64,000 nt of DNA, taken from assembly GCF_003992065.1 (NCBI RefSeq), contig NZ_RQUZ01000004.1:1-64000 (forward strand), in the 5' to 3' direction. The position numbers were made by a program, and so were the translations under genes. The DNA is from Veillonella seminalis. Lineage in GTDB: Bacteria > Bacillota > Negativicutes > Veillonellales > Veillonellaceae. The notes below the pieces were generated by a model. The model saw nothing but the letters and a program-made list of their open reading frames with translations, made no database searches and was not told the DNA's origin. This document shows, in pieces, positions 43,191 through 52,004 of this stretch (positions are counted from its first letter, which is position 1; the number at the start of each line of letters is the position of its first letter).

Positions 43191-43777
43191 TTAATCCGAT
43201 AATGCTGAAGATACTTTTTTATCGCGTTCTTCCATCTCATAGCGGATAAAAGCATACAGCACCTGCCGTTCGCCGTATCCCAGTTTCATGACCGCTGACG
43301 GCAGCAGGTGATGCTCCCGGAACAATAGATACATCGCCTGCACCTCGCCATCGGTCCGAATCAGTTTTTTACGGCTTTGTCCGCCTTTTCCTGGGTCGTA
43401 TAGCCGTTAAGTTCTGTAATCTGTGCCGTAAGGTCGGCAATCTCGCCTGCCAGGAAGAGCTTGCGGATGATGTCACCAGGAAGTACGGCCCCGAATTTTT
43501 CCAGCAGATCCTTATTCTTGAGGTCCGGATCGGCAATCCCCGCCAGGAGCGTCTGGGTCTGCATCTGATAAATGTCGATATTGTCGGCGCTGCCGTTGGT
43601 GAAGTCCACGGCCATCTTCTGGATATCGGCGTAGCGTTCCGGGTCGATGGCCCGGAGCGTGATGATAAAATCGAATCCGAACAGCTTCGAGAGCCGTTCC
43701 ATCTTCACTTTCTTTTCAGGCCGTTCGGCCAGCTTGTTCACTATATCTGCTTTCAGCAGTCGGTCTACCATATTCAT
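43191..43777 (-). CDS. Tail assembly chaperone (XkdN-like) with programmed -1 frameshift
   Basis: The zero-frame product is 138 residues (43777-43361), an XkdN-like chaperone (IVNKLAERPEKKVKMERLSKLFGFDFIITLRAIDPERY). Its last codons are GTA AAA AAC TGA, containing the classic slippery heptamer A-AAA-AAC at 43370-43364. A -1 slip enters an open frame of 57 codons to a TAA at 43193-43191 (IRTDGEVQAMYLLFREHHLL ... LGYGERQVLYAFIRYEME), giving a ~195-residue fusion. This matches the gpG/gpGT arrangement, in which short and long forms wrap the tape measure. The start ATG has AAGGAG 9 bases upstream. Confidence 0.85.
43364..43370 (-). other. Slippery heptamer A-AAA-AAC for -1 frameshifting
   Basis: The heptamer is in the correct phase one codon before the zero-frame stop. 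The -1 frame is open for 57 codons beyond it. Confidence 0.85.
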
Positions 43778-43790
43778 GTGCTTGTTCTCC

Positions 43791-44219
43791 TTATGCTAAA
43801 TCCAAGAGATCCCAATCCGAAAAGGTGAAGCTGTAGCTTTCCTCGCCCATCTTGTCCACTTCCCAGTCGGCCAGGATCAGGCTGTCAAAGGTCGCATCCT
43901 TGATGACGATGCGTTCGCTGCCAATGGCGTCCTTATCGTCAAGGACGGATACGATGGTCACGACGGTCTGCTTGCCCGCTTTGATGTTGTCGTTCATCTT
44001 CTTGATCATGTAGCTCGAGACTTTATGGAGCTTCAGCTGCCCTTTGCAGTCATAGCCTGTGACCTTGTAGCCCTTGCCGACATGACGGAGCATCTTCACT
44101 TCTTCCTTGGTCAGCGTGACCTCGGCCTTGAAAGCCGTGGCTTCGGCCATGAGGTCGCCGTCGATATAGAGGTCGGCATACTTGCCGTTCATCACCCGTT
44201 TGGCTTCCATGCTGTTCAC
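43791..44219 (-). CDS. Tail tube protein (XkdM-like)
   Basis: This ~142-residue protein begins NSMEAKRVMNGKYADLYIDGDLMAEATAFKAEVTLTKEEV and ends in a beta pattern (RIVIKDATFDSLILADWEVDKMGEESYSFTFSDWDLLD), typical of XkdM tail tubes of contractile phages. A GTG start at 44219 has AGGAGG at good distance; ATG 44210 is the alternative. It follows the sheath gene by 14 bases. It forms the inner tube through which DNA passes. Confidence 0.88.
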   Translation of the reverse strand: MNSMEAKRVMNGKYADLYIDGDLMAEATAFKAEVTLTKEEVKMLRHVGKGYKVTGYDCKGQLKLHKVSSYMIKKMNDNIKAGKQTVVTIVSVLDDKDAIGSERIVIKDATFDSLILADWEVDKMGEESYSFTFSDWDLLDLA

Positions 44220-44233
44220 TGTACCTCACCTCC

Positions 44234-45316
44234 TCAGATATTGACGGCAATCGTGACATCTTCCATGGCATCCAGGAGCGAAGCATCTACGGCTATAAAG
44301 ACATTGCTGCCGATATTGGCCATCTTGATGTCCATTTCCGACATATCCGCCAGTTCCTCTTTCGTATACTTGCCATTGGATTCCAGCCAGATCTTTGTGG
44401 ATTCCACATCGATATAAGCCGTATTCTGCCCCTGCTCCAGCAGGCCCTCCTGGGCCAGCTGGTCAAGATACCCCTGGATAGCCGTCACCAGGAGGCATCG
44501 GTTGGCATAGCTGTTGGCATACTTGCCAAGGTAATGATCCTGGGCTGTGGTGCGGATATCGTCATACATCATGTCCATCAAATCGACGAGCTTGATTTTC
44601 TGGAACGATACCCCTTTGCCCTGGACCGTCGTGACCAGGGAGTTGATGCCGCGGCCCAGCTTGACCTTTTCCCCGTCAAAGAAGAAGAACAATTTGCCGG
44701 CATCCGTCATAGTATCCATTTCTTCCTTCGTCCAGACGTCGCAGCCAATGACTTCCGGCAGCGGCGCATACGTACAGGCAATGGTCATCGGCGTTCCTGC
44801 GATGATACCCGCGATGCGCCCGCAGTACTGGGCCGTCGTGTAGGTCTTCGTTTTCGTGCGGATGACTTGATTGACGAAGTTGATGACTCCTTCCGTATCC
44901 GCTGTGCAGTCCGGCAGGACGGCCTTGATGCGCTTATTCTTATTCGTCCGCATCCCCTTGATCCAGGTCGCGATGGTGTCGATGTGGTTTTCTTCGATGT
45001 CCGGGATGACCAGGTAATCGAAGCGCTTGTTCTCGATGGCCTTGAGGACATCGGTATAATCTTCTGCATCCTTGCTGATGATTTCGGCGATGACCTTCTT
45101 CGGACTGTTCACGTAGCCGCGAAGGGTCAGTTCCAGCTGCTCACGGTTGCTGTCTGAGAGTTCTTTGGGAATGTCATCTGCCGTATACAGGTTCACTTCC
45201 GTCTGGGACGGCAGTGTCTCTTCTTTCAGAATCAGAAGGACAATACCGCGTTCGCTGCGTTCGACGGCACTGATGCCTTTTTCTTTGAACGCGATATTGA
45301 TGGATGGCATTTTCAT
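44234..45316 (-). CDS. Tail sheath protein (XkdK-like)
   Basis: This 360-residue sheath subunit shows the prophage has a contractile (myovirus) tail. Landmarks: SINIAFKEKGISAVERSERGIVLLIL at the start, KRFDYLVIPDIEENHIDTIATWIKGMR in the middle, CGRIAGIIAGTPMTIACTYAPLPEV, and the C-terminal TAIQGYLDQLAQEGLL. Gene order sheath, tube, chaperone, tape measure is as in PBSX. The start follows GGAGACG. Confidence 0.93.
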   Translation of the reverse strand: MKMPSINIAFKEKGISAVERSERGIVLLILKEETLPSQTEVNLYTADDIPKELSDSNREQLELTLRGYVNSPKKVIAEIISKDAEDYTDVLKAIENKRFDYLVIPDIEENHIDTIATWIKGMRTNKNKRIKAVLPDCTADTEGVINFVNQVIRTKTKTYTTAQYCGRIAGIIAGTPMTIACTYAPLPEVIGCDVWTKEEMDTMTDAGKLFFFFDGEKVKLGRGINSLVTTVQGKGVSFQKIKLVDLMDMMYDDIRTTAQDHYLGKYANSYANRCLLVTAIQGYLDQLAQEGLLEQGQNTAYIDVESTKIWLESNGKYTKEELADMSEMDIKMANIGSNVFIAVDASLLDAMEDVTIAVNI

Positions 45317-45319
45317 GGG

Positions 45320-45760
45320 TTACGTCTCCTTTCCCTGGTACCGCTGATGCAATACCTTCATGATTTCTGCCGTTTCTTCTTTTTCCCGGACGTCATAGTA
45401 CTGGAAGGTCAGCGTCAGACGCCCGCCGTCATTGTCCGTCCCCATCAGCTCCTCACTCATAGACACGACAGGGAGATAACGGTTGCCGACTTTCAGTCCG
45501 TCCCGGAATAAATTTTCCGCAGCAAAAAGCACGGCGTAGATGGCCGTGCTTTTTTCCTGCTTCTTCGGCAGATACGTAATGTAGAGGTCCGTATCCCGGT
45601 AGACCTCGTTTTCTTTCTGCGGCGTCGCTACAGTCATTGTCTTCAGGAAAAAGGCCGGCGGCGCAAAGCCTTCCTTGACTTCCTGCAGGTAGACGGGATA
45701 CGGGAACCGCTCTTTGAATTTCTGCTGCACCGCCTGCAGAATATCGAGATCATGGATCAT
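45320..45760 (-). CDS. Tail terminator-like protein
   Basis: This 146-residue protein lies between the HK97-gp10-like protein and the sheath. ILQAVQQKFKERFPYPVYLQEVKEGFAPPAFFLKTM and a C-terminal beta pattern fit the tail-terminator group of Firmicutes phages, which caps the growing tube. It overlaps the upstream gene by 4 bases. The family match is from general appearance and position. Confidence 0.7.
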   Translation of the reverse strand: MIHDLDILQAVQQKFKERFPYPVYLQEVKEGFAPPAFFLKTMTVATPQKENEVYRDTDLYITYLPKKQEKSTAIYAVLFAAENLFRDGLKVGNRYLPVVSMSEELMGTDNDGGRLTLTFQYYDVREKEETAEIMKVLHQRYQGKET

Positions 45761-46176
45761 GTGCCGCCTGCTTTCTTGAGGAGCTTCTTCGTGAGTCTCT
45801 CCAGTCCCGGCTGCAAGTCGCTGGCTTCGAAGACCTTGACGGATTTCTCCGTATAGTGCCGGCCTTCATAATAGCCCACGGTCCTGCCGCCCGGCGTTTT
45901 CTTGACATGGCCGTTATTCAAGAGGTGATGGACCGGATGCCTGTTGACCAGTTCATAGGTCAGCTCCGAGCCGTTATACCCTTCCACCTTATGCTTCCAG
46001 CCTTTCTTCAGCTTGCCCGTGCTGCCTTCCGGCGTGTTTTTTACGCACTCCTTTTTGAGCTTGTTGCCAAGCGTCACCAGGCCCTTCTCGGCAGTGCCGG
46101 GAAACTCTTCAATAGCAGAAAGCAGTTTTTCTGAAAGGTCATCCAATCCTTTGACCTCAAAGTCACTTCCGCTCAT
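45757..46176 (-). CDS. HK97 gp10-like head-tail joining protein
   Basis: This 139-residue protein has the HK97-gp10 look: VKGLDDLSEKLLSAIEEFPGTAEKGLVTLGNKLKKECVKNTPEGSTGKLKKGW near the start, then VNRHPVHHLLNNGHVKKTPGG. It joins head and tail. It overlaps both neighbours (ATGA at the downstream gene; 14 bases with the upstream head-closure gene). Confidence 0.85.
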   Translation of the reverse strand: MSGSDFEVKGLDDLSEKLLSAIEEFPGTAEKGLVTLGNKLKKECVKNTPEGSTGKLKKGWKHKVEGYNGSELTYELVNRHPVHHLLNNGHVKKTPGGRTVGYYEGRHYTEKSVKVFEASDLQPGLERLTKKLLKKAGGT

Positions 46177-46504
46177 TGCCCGTCCCCCTCACTTCTTCCG
46201 TGCAGTACAGTTCCAGTGCTTCATGGCGCATGTACGGGTCGACGATGGTGTCGATGTCGTAGAAGTGATCCTGATACTTCACCTTCATATCATGGGTGAT
46301 ATGGGGACGCCAGCGGATAGTGATCTTGCTGTACTCCGTGTCCGCCTTGCGTTCCATCTCATAGAACACTTTGCCCCGGGCAGGCTCGATGGATGCCCAG
46401 CAGCGATATACTACGACGTCAGCCTGGGTATCGAAACCATATTCATCCGTCACGGCCTGCTTTCCCAGAATCTCAATCCGTTTGTTCAAAAGCCCCGTCT
46501 TCAT
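46163..46504 (-). CDS. Head-tail adaptor (head closure) protein
   Basis: This ~113-residue protein is of the phage head-tail adaptor type: MKTGLLNKRIEILGKQAVTDEYGFDTQADVVVYRCWASIEPARGKVFYE, with C-terminal YDIDTIVDPYMRHEALELYC. It plugs the portal vertex and connects to the tail. ATG 46504 is chosen because the G-rich ribosome site lies 6 bases upstream; ATG 46510 would be too close. Confidence 0.85.
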   Translation of the reverse strand: MKTGLLNKRIEILGKQAVTDEYGFDTQADVVVYRCWASIEPARGKVFYEMERKADTEYSKITIRWRPHITHDMKVKYQDHFYDIDTIVDPYMRHEALELYCTEEVRGTGNERK

Positions 46505-46520
46505 GGGCATCCCCCCTTTT

Positions 46521-46802
46521 TCAAAAACAGCTCCGCCGGACCCCGAACAGCAGCCAGCGCAGACGTTTCAAAAGTCCTGCGTAGTCCGCTTCCTCACGGT
46601 GTTCATACAAAAAAGCCGCAGCATAGAGGATGGCTTCATGGAACACGACGGGATTCTCTTCGGCATCCGCTTCCTCGCAGCGGGCCAAGTCCAGGCAGAG
46701 GGCCTGGGCTGTTTCCAGGGAAGACTGGATGACGTCATCATTACTCGTGTCATCTTCATCAATCCGCAGGTATTCCCTGGCTTCTTCCAGCGTCACAATC
46801 AT
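46521..46802 (-). CDS. Head-tail connector (gp6-like)
   Basis: This 93-residue helical protein begins MIVTLEEAREYLRIDEDDTSNDDVIQSSLETAQALCLDLA, the pattern of the phage connector family of which HK97 gp6 is the model. It forms the ring beneath the portal. It lies 3 bases after the capsid gene. Confidence 0.85.
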   Translation of the reverse strand: MIVTLEEAREYLRIDEDDTSNDDVIQSSLETAQALCLDLARCEEADAEENPVVFHEAILYAAAFLYEHREEADYAGLLKRLRWLLFGVRRSCF

Positions 46803-46805
46803 GGC

Positions 46806-47996
46806 TTATCCCTTCGCTTTCATCTCCAGGGCCTTGACCGCTTCCTTGAGCATCAGCATGCCATCGACGCGCTGGCTGGCAAGGAAGCCGATCTGGCCGT
46901 TGGCGGCATACAATTCGTTAAGCCGCTTGAAGGAGCGGTATTCCCTATCGGCAATCCAGTAGTAGCTGAAGTCCCCGAAGAGCATGGGACGGCTGCCCGC
47001 CGCCAGTTCCGGTGCAAAGGAAGTGCAGTAGCAGGGACGGTTCAGGATAGTATCCGGCGTACCGGCCGTGACAGACGGCTGCCAGATGTAGTTGCCGTTG
47101 TTGTCCTTCACCTTGCGCAAGGCCTTAATGGTTGCATCGTTCAGGAGCCATACGGCCTTGCGGCGGTACGGGATGCGCAGGGAGTGATACAGGTCGATGA
47201 CATCATCAAAGGTGATGGATGCGCCATTGGCTGTCACGCCCAGCTCCGCGGACGGGAACAAGCCAGTCGGCTTGTTCTTCCCGTCACCGGTGAGGAAGGC
47301 TTCTTCTTCCTTCGTGCCGATACGGCGGGCAAATTCACCGGCAATGTAGCTTTCCAGGTCGAAAGCGCTGTCGTTCAGCAGTTCTTCCGACACACGGATA
47401 GCCGTCCCCAGCTTGTACGCCCCGATGGACTGCTGGCCGAAGGTATCCTGGCTGTCCGGGTAGAGGCCGTTCTCTTCCATCCAGGACGCTTCGCCATGAC
47501 CCGTCACGATGGGAATCTTGCGGTCGCCGCTGGTGTGGATGACCGTGGCCAGGCCGCGGAAGAAATTCTCTTCCTGGAGCTTGTCGATGAGCTGGTGTTC
47601 GAATTCGTCCGGTACCAGATAGCCACCATCAGCATCGGTGCCTGCACTCAGGGCGTTCTGTACATCAATGAAGTTCTTATGGCGGATGCTGTCCCAGAAA
47701 GCCTTACGATAGGCATCAGACGCACGGCCTTTCTTTTCTGCTCCATTCTGGCCTGCGCCAGGGAGTTCAGTAATCGGTGTAGTAGTGGGCTGGGCAAGCT
47801 GGGCGTCGAGCTGCTGCTGGCGTTCCAGGCGGTCGATTTCTTTGCCGAGATTTACTACATCCGCTTCCATCTTGTCGTAGCGAGCCGCATCTTCTGCAGA
47901 GACCATGCCATTTTCATCACGGACGGTATCCAGAAAATTCTTGGCGGCATCCCAGAGGTTCTTGCGTTTCTCACGCAGTGCTAAAATCGTATCCAT
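46806..47996 (-). CDS. HK97-fold major capsid protein
   Basis: This 396-residue capsid protein has an N-terminal coiled-coil scaffold (about residues 1-70, ILALREKRKNLWDAAKNFLD ... LGKEIDRLERQQQ) that the adjacent protease should remove. The HK97 core follows: ALSAGTDADGGYLVPDEFEHQLIDKL, GEASWMEENGLYPDSQDTFGQQSIGAYKLGTAIRVSEELLNDSAF, SYIAGEFARRIGTKEEEAFLTGDGKNKPTGLF, and RQASQ-like end GQIGFLASQRVDGMLMLKEAVKAL. Its neighbours (portal, protease, connectors) agree. Confidence 0.95.
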   Translation of the reverse strand: MDTILALREKRKNLWDAAKNFLDTVRDENGMVSAEDAARYDKMEADVVNLGKEIDRLERQQQLDAQLAQPTTTPITELPGAGQNGAEKKGRASDAYRKAFWDSIRHKNFIDVQNALSAGTDADGGYLVPDEFEHQLIDKLQEENFFRGLATVIHTSGDRKIPIVTGHGEASWMEENGLYPDSQDTFGQQSIGAYKLGTAIRVSEELLNDSAFDLESYIAGEFARRIGTKEEEAFLTGDGKNKPTGLFPSAELGVTANGASITFDDVIDLYHSLRIPYRRKAVWLLNDATIKALRKVKDNNGNYIWQPSVTAGTPDTILNRPCYCTSFAPELAAGSRPMLFGDFSYYWIADREYRSFKRLNELYAANGQIGFLASQRVDGMLMLKEAVKALEMKAKG

Positions 47997-48007
47997 TGTT
48001 GTCCTCC

Positions 48008-48715
48008 TTAATGAATGAGCAATGCCAGCCGTTTTTCTAAGGATGCGGCTGGCACTTTATGAATCGGTTCATGGGGCTTCAGTTTTTGTACCAACGAATT
48101 GGTAACAGTTACTGGCGTATAAATCATGGCTTCCGGCTGCTCTCCATTGTCCTTCTTCTGGTCGAACAGGATTTCATCGGCAAAGCCAAGTTCTACCGCC
48201 TTCTTTGCATTGAGCCAGGTTTCGTCATCCATCATGTGAGAAATCTTCGTGCGGGCCAGGCCGCTCTTGATTTCGTAGGCGTTGATGATGCTTTCCTTGA
48301 CTTCGCTCAGCATGCCGATGGTCTTTTCCATCTCTGACTGGTCACCATAGGCCAGGGTCGCCGGATTATGGATCATCAGCATGGCCACTGGCGACATACA
48401 GACCTTGGTCCCGGCCATGGCGATGACAGAGGCCGCCGAAGCAGCCAGTCCGTCAATCTTAACGGTGACGTTCCCCGGATATTCCATGAGCATGTTATAA
48501 ATCTGGGCAGCGGCAAAGCAGTCACCGCCCGGACTGTTGATCCAGAGGGTGATATCGCCGCTGCCCGCATTCAGTTCTTCCTTGAACGCCTTCGGCGTTA
48601 CCTCATCGCCCCACCAGGTCTCGTCCGAGATCTGGCCGTCCAGGTACAGCGTCCGTTCACTGCCGAAGGCATCGGGGGCCGCATTGGTCACCCACTTCCA
48701 AAATTTATGTTTCAT
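48008..48715 (-). CDS. ClpP-like head maturation protease
   Basis: This ~235-residue serine protease has the ClpP/S14 fold: LWINSPGGDCFAAAQIYNMLMEY, KIDGLAASAASVIAMAG (nucleophile Ser) and MSPVAMLMIHNPATLAYG (catalytic His). It digests the scaffold part of the capsid protein during head maturation. ATG 48715 has GGGAG upstream; a longer in-frame start at 48748 would run further into the portal gene. It overlaps the portal gene end by 11 bases. Confidence 0.92.
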   Translation of the reverse strand: MKHKFWKWVTNAAPDAFGSERTLYLDGQISDETWWGDEVTPKAFKEELNAGSGDITLWINSPGGDCFAAAQIYNMLMEYPGNVTVKIDGLAASAASVIAMAGTKVCMSPVAMLMIHNPATLAYGDQSEMEKTIGMLSEVKESIINAYEIKSGLARTKISHMMDDETWLNAKKAVELGFADEILFDQKKDNGEQPEAMIYTPVTVTNSLVQKLKPHEPIHKVPAASLEKRLALLIH

Positions 48716-49961
48716 TCGTTTCTCCCTTCCGGGCAAAGGCCCCGGCATCTTTGAGCTTGGTCATGCTGCCGTTCACCAGGTACAGATTACCGCCTTCCTC
48801 ATCGGGGACGGGATTCATGTCTTCCATCTCCCGGATATCGTTGGCGGACAGCCAGCCGTTCTGCCGGCCGATGCTGTACCCGGTCATGCGGCTCTCGTAG
48901 TCGCCGCGCATGAGGCCGTTCACGTTGAACTTCAGGAAATACTGCTTCTTCTCTTCCGGCAGGAATAGGGCTTTCTGCATGGCCTGCTCCCAGCGGATGA
49001 CCCATGGGTCTAACGTGTATTTCACGAATTCCATGGACTGCTGCTCGATGTTATTGAAGGAACTTTTCTCTAGGTCGCCAATCATGTGTGGCGGGATGCG
49101 GTAGAGCCGGGCAATCTCATCGAGCTGGAACTTCCGTGTTTCCAGGAACTGTGCTTCTTCCGGCGGGATGCCGATCTGCTGGTACTTCATGCCTTCTTCC
49201 AGCACAGCCACCTTGTGGGCATTGCCCGTCCCCCGGTAGACGGCATTCCACGAATCCCGGACTTTGGCCGGATCCTTCAGAACGCCTGGATGTTCCAGCA
49301 CCCCGCTGGGGCTGGCCCCGTTCGCAAAGAAAGAGGCACCGTATTCCTCGCAGGCCATGGTCATGCCCACGGCATTGCGGGCCATGGCAATCGGCGAATA
49401 ACCGACCAGGCCGTCAAACCCAAGGCCGGGGATATGCAGCACTTCTTCCTTCTGCAGGGCCACCTGACCATACGGCTTGATGTTCGGATTCTCATCTCCC
49501 GTCTTGGTATACAGATAAAAAATCTTTCCCCGGTCATCCCGGCAGACGGTCATCTTGTCCGGCCTGAGCGGGTATAGTCCCTGTACCCGCCCTAATCGGT
49601 CGCGGATGATCTGGGCGTAAGCATTGCCCCAGATGAGCAGGTGGCTCATGAGCGTTTCCCGGAAGATAAACGAAGTCATCTCCGGATTCGGCTCATCATG
49701 GAGTAGATGGTACAGCGGATGGTCATAGACCCGCTCCTTGCCGCCAGGCGTGTAACGGTACAGCTGGAGCGGCAGGGCTGCCAGAGTTTCCGCCAGGATG
49801 CGGACGCAGGCATACACTGCCGTCGTCTGCATAGCCGTGAACTCGTTCACCGTCTTGCCACTGGCAGAGGGGCCGAACAGATAACGGAAATCCGTGCCGA
49901 TATAATAGTTCTGAGGCTTGTCCCGGGTACGGAACAGGCTGGATAAAAAAGGGATGTGCAT
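48705..49961 (-). CDS. Phage portal protein (HK97 family)
   Basis: This 418-residue portal subunit forms the dodecamer through which DNA enters the head. It shows FGPSASGKTVNEFTAMQTTAVYACVRILAETLAALPLQLYRY near the N-terminus, MSHLLIWGNAYAQIIRDRLGRVQGLYPLRPDKM and IARLYRIPPHMIGDLEKSSFNNIEQQSMEFVKYTLDPWVIRWEQAM. All are classic for the HK97-type portal (Phage_portal). It is intact and lies upstream of the protease and downstream of a moron gene. Confidence 0.95.
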   Translation of the reverse strand: MHIPFLSSLFRTRDKPQNYYIGTDFRYLFGPSASGKTVNEFTAMQTTAVYACVRILAETLAALPLQLYRYTPGGKERVYDHPLYHLLHDEPNPEMTSFIFRETLMSHLLIWGNAYAQIIRDRLGRVQGLYPLRPDKMTVCRDDRGKIFYLYTKTGDENPNIKPYGQVALQKEEVLHIPGLGFDGLVGYSPIAMARNAVGMTMACEEYGASFFANGASPSGVLEHPGVLKDPAKVRDSWNAVYRGTGNAHKVAVLEEGMKYQQIGIPPEEAQFLETRKFQLDEIARLYRIPPHMIGDLEKSSFNNIEQQSMEFVKYTLDPWVIRWEQAMQKALFLPEEKKQYFLKFNVNGLMRGDYESRMTGYSIGRQNGWLSANDIREMEDMNPVPDEEGGNLYLVNGSMTKLKDAGAFARKGETNET

Positions 49962-50027
49962 GGAAACCTCCTATTGCTCTATCGACAAATTTATGATATT
50001 TTCAAATTACGAAAGGAATGATGCCCA

Positions 50028-50402
50028 ATGAAAAAATATCTATCTTATCTTGCCGTATTTTTTATCTTTTGCTTTTCACTTTGGCTTTTCCCACAATCTG
50101 CCGAAGCCACTGACATCTGGGCATATACTGCCGCTCCTCAGGATGGTAACTACCAAGCCTATGTTGTCAGTGAATCAATTCAATGGAACAACGACTATTC
50201 AAAAATAACTTGTGCTGTAAAACAAGTAAAAGATGGTTCTGTCCAAAAAGTAGTGTTCTGGAATTTTGACAGGCTATCTGATGAATGGCGATATCAAACC
50301 TCTACAATGCAAAAGCCCAATTCATTCGGTCATACCAATCGTGTATATCCTAATAGCTGGGGAGCCTATATCCTTAAAATCTGCATAGATTATTTACGTT
50401 AA
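50028..50402 (+). CDS. Small secreted moron protein, unknown
   Basis: This 124-residue AT-rich gene lies on the opposite strand between portal and terminase. A signal peptide (YLSYLAVFFIFCFSLWLF, then PQSAEAT) predicts export. The mature ~95 residues are rich in Trp and Tyr (WAYTAAPQDGNYQAYVVSESIQWNN) and resemble small secreted host proteins of Negativicutes rather than virion proteins. AAAGGA precedes the ATG. It is a likely lysogenic-conversion gene. No family is recognised. Confidence 0.65.
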   Translation: MKKYLSYLAVFFIFCFSLWLFPQSAEATDIWAYTAAPQDGNYQAYVVSESIQWNNDYSKITCAVKQVKDGSVQKVVFWNFDRLSDEWRYQTSTMQKPNSFGHTNRVYPNSWGAYILKICIDYLR

Positions 50403-52004
50403 TCAAAATGCAATAACGCCCCGTTCATCATAGACGCTGCCGCTGCCAGTCCCGTTGCGGACGCAGCGGTCCAGTGCCATGATGGACGCCACGATTCCGT
50501 CGATCTTTTCGACGGATTTTTCTTTGTCCGGCTTGATGTTCCCCGCAGGGTCTTGGCGCATGACGACGTTGCCGGCCATCCATTTGAGGACGGGATTGCC
50601 GCCATGGTTGATATTCCCTTCCATCAGAAGCTTGAACAGCTCCTTCGACGGCGGCGACATATCCTTGAACCCCTGGCCGAAAGGCACCATGGTAAAGCCC
50701 ATGTCCTCAAGATTCTGCACCATCTGGGTGGCGTTCCAGCGGTCATAGGCGATTTCCCGGATGTAGTACGTTTCCCCCAGGCGTTCGATGAACTTCTCGA
50801 TAAAGCCGTAATGGATGACGTTTCCTTCCGTCGTCTGGATGAAGCCCTGCTTCTGCCAGACGTCGTAGAGGACATGGTCACGTCGGCAGCGAAGTTCCAG
50901 TGTGTCTTCCGGCAGCCAGAAGAATGGCAGCAGGATATATTTTTCCTCTTCCGTCCGGGGCGGGAAGGCCAGTACCAGGGCCGTGATATCCGATGTGCTG
51001 GACAAGTCCAGCCCGCCGTAGCACATCCGCCCCCGCAGGGAATCCAGGTCAATGGGGAGATTCCCCTTATCGTAGACCTGTTCCGGTATCCAGCGGATGC
51101 TGGCCGAAGTCCAGATATTCAATCTGAGTTGTTTGAACACATTCTCCTCGGCCGGATTCTCGATAGCGTTCTGGTACGCTTCCCGGACGCGGTCGATCTG
51201 GATGGTGTGGCCAAGGGAAGGATTCGCTTTGTACCAGTTGGCTTCATCTGTCCAGTCCGCTTCCCCTTCCAGGCCATAGACAACGGGGTAAAAGGTGTAG
51301 TCTTTCTTTCGGCCCGCCATCAAGTGAAGGGCCTTTGTGTGCAGCTCATAGCAGATACTGTTCTTGTCGTTGCCCGCCGTCGTGATGATGAAGAAGAGCG
51401 GCTGCTCCCGGGCATCGCCGGAGCCTTTGGTCAGGACATCATAGAGCTTGCGGTTCGGCTGGGCGTGGATTTCGTCAAAGACCAGGCCCGACACATTGAG
51501 TCCGTGTTTGGTCCCGGTTTCCGCCGACAGCACCTGGTAGAACCCGGCGTTGCGATAATTGATGATGCGCTTGCCCGCCGTCCGTATCTTGGAGCGGCGC
51601 ATCAGGGCCGGACTCATCTCGACCATCTGCCGTGCCACATCAAAGACAATGGACGCCTGGTTTCGGTCACAGGCCGCACCATACACTTCGGCACTCGGTT
51701 CGTTATCGGCATAAAGAAGGTACAAAGCGATAGCGGCAGCCAGCTCGCTCTTTCCGTTCTTCTTTGGAACTTCTATATAGGCCGTCAGGAACTGCCGCTT
51801 GCCGTTTTCCTTGACGATGCCGAAGAGATCACGCACAATCTGTTCCTGCCACGGCAGGAGCAGGAACGGCTGCCCGGCCCATTTGCCTTTGGTATGACAG
51901 AGATGCTCGATGAAGGCAACCGCCCTGTCGGCCTTGTCCTTGTTGTAATGGGAATCCGGCAGCATGAACGCTGACGGCCTATATACAAACGCCAAACCAC
52001 TCAC
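50403..52004 (-). CDS. terL: Terminase large subunit
   Basis: This 533-residue packaging ATPase-nuclease has an ATPase domain with IEVPKKNGKSELAAAIALYL (Walker A), YGAACDRNQASIVFDVARQMVEMSP and VSGLVFDEIHAQPNRKLYDVL (Walker B with the catalytic Glu). The nuclease domain has YGGLDLSSTSDITALVLAF and the distal Asp in EIAYDRWNATQMV. The start is a GTG overlapping the small-subunit stop (GTGA); ATG 51965 is possible but would lose the N-terminal segment. It cuts and pumps phage DNA into heads. Confidence 0.94.
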   Translation of the reverse strand: MSGLAFVYRPSAFMLPDSHYNKDKADRAVAFIEHLCHTKGKWAGQPFLLLPWQEQIVRDLFGIVKENGKRQFLTAYIEVPKKNGKSELAAAIALYLLYADNEPSAEVYGAACDRNQASIVFDVARQMVEMSPALMRRSKIRTAGKRIINYRNAGFYQVLSAETGTKHGLNVSGLVFDEIHAQPNRKLYDVLTKGSGDAREQPLFFIITTAGNDKNSICYELHTKALHLMAGRKKDYTFYPVVYGLEGEADWTDEANWYKANPSLGHTIQIDRVREAYQNAIENPAEENVFKQLRLNIWTSASIRWIPEQVYDKGNLPIDLDSLRGRMCYGGLDLSSTSDITALVLAFPPRTEEEKYILLPFFWLPEDTLELRCRRDHVLYDVWQKQGFIQTTEGNVIHYGFIEKFIERLGETYYIREIAYDRWNATQMVQNLEDMGFTMVPFGQGFKDMSPPSKELFKLLMEGNINHGGNPVLKWMAGNVVMRQDPAGNIKPDKEKSVEKIDGIVASIMALDRCVRNGTGSGSVYDERGVIAF

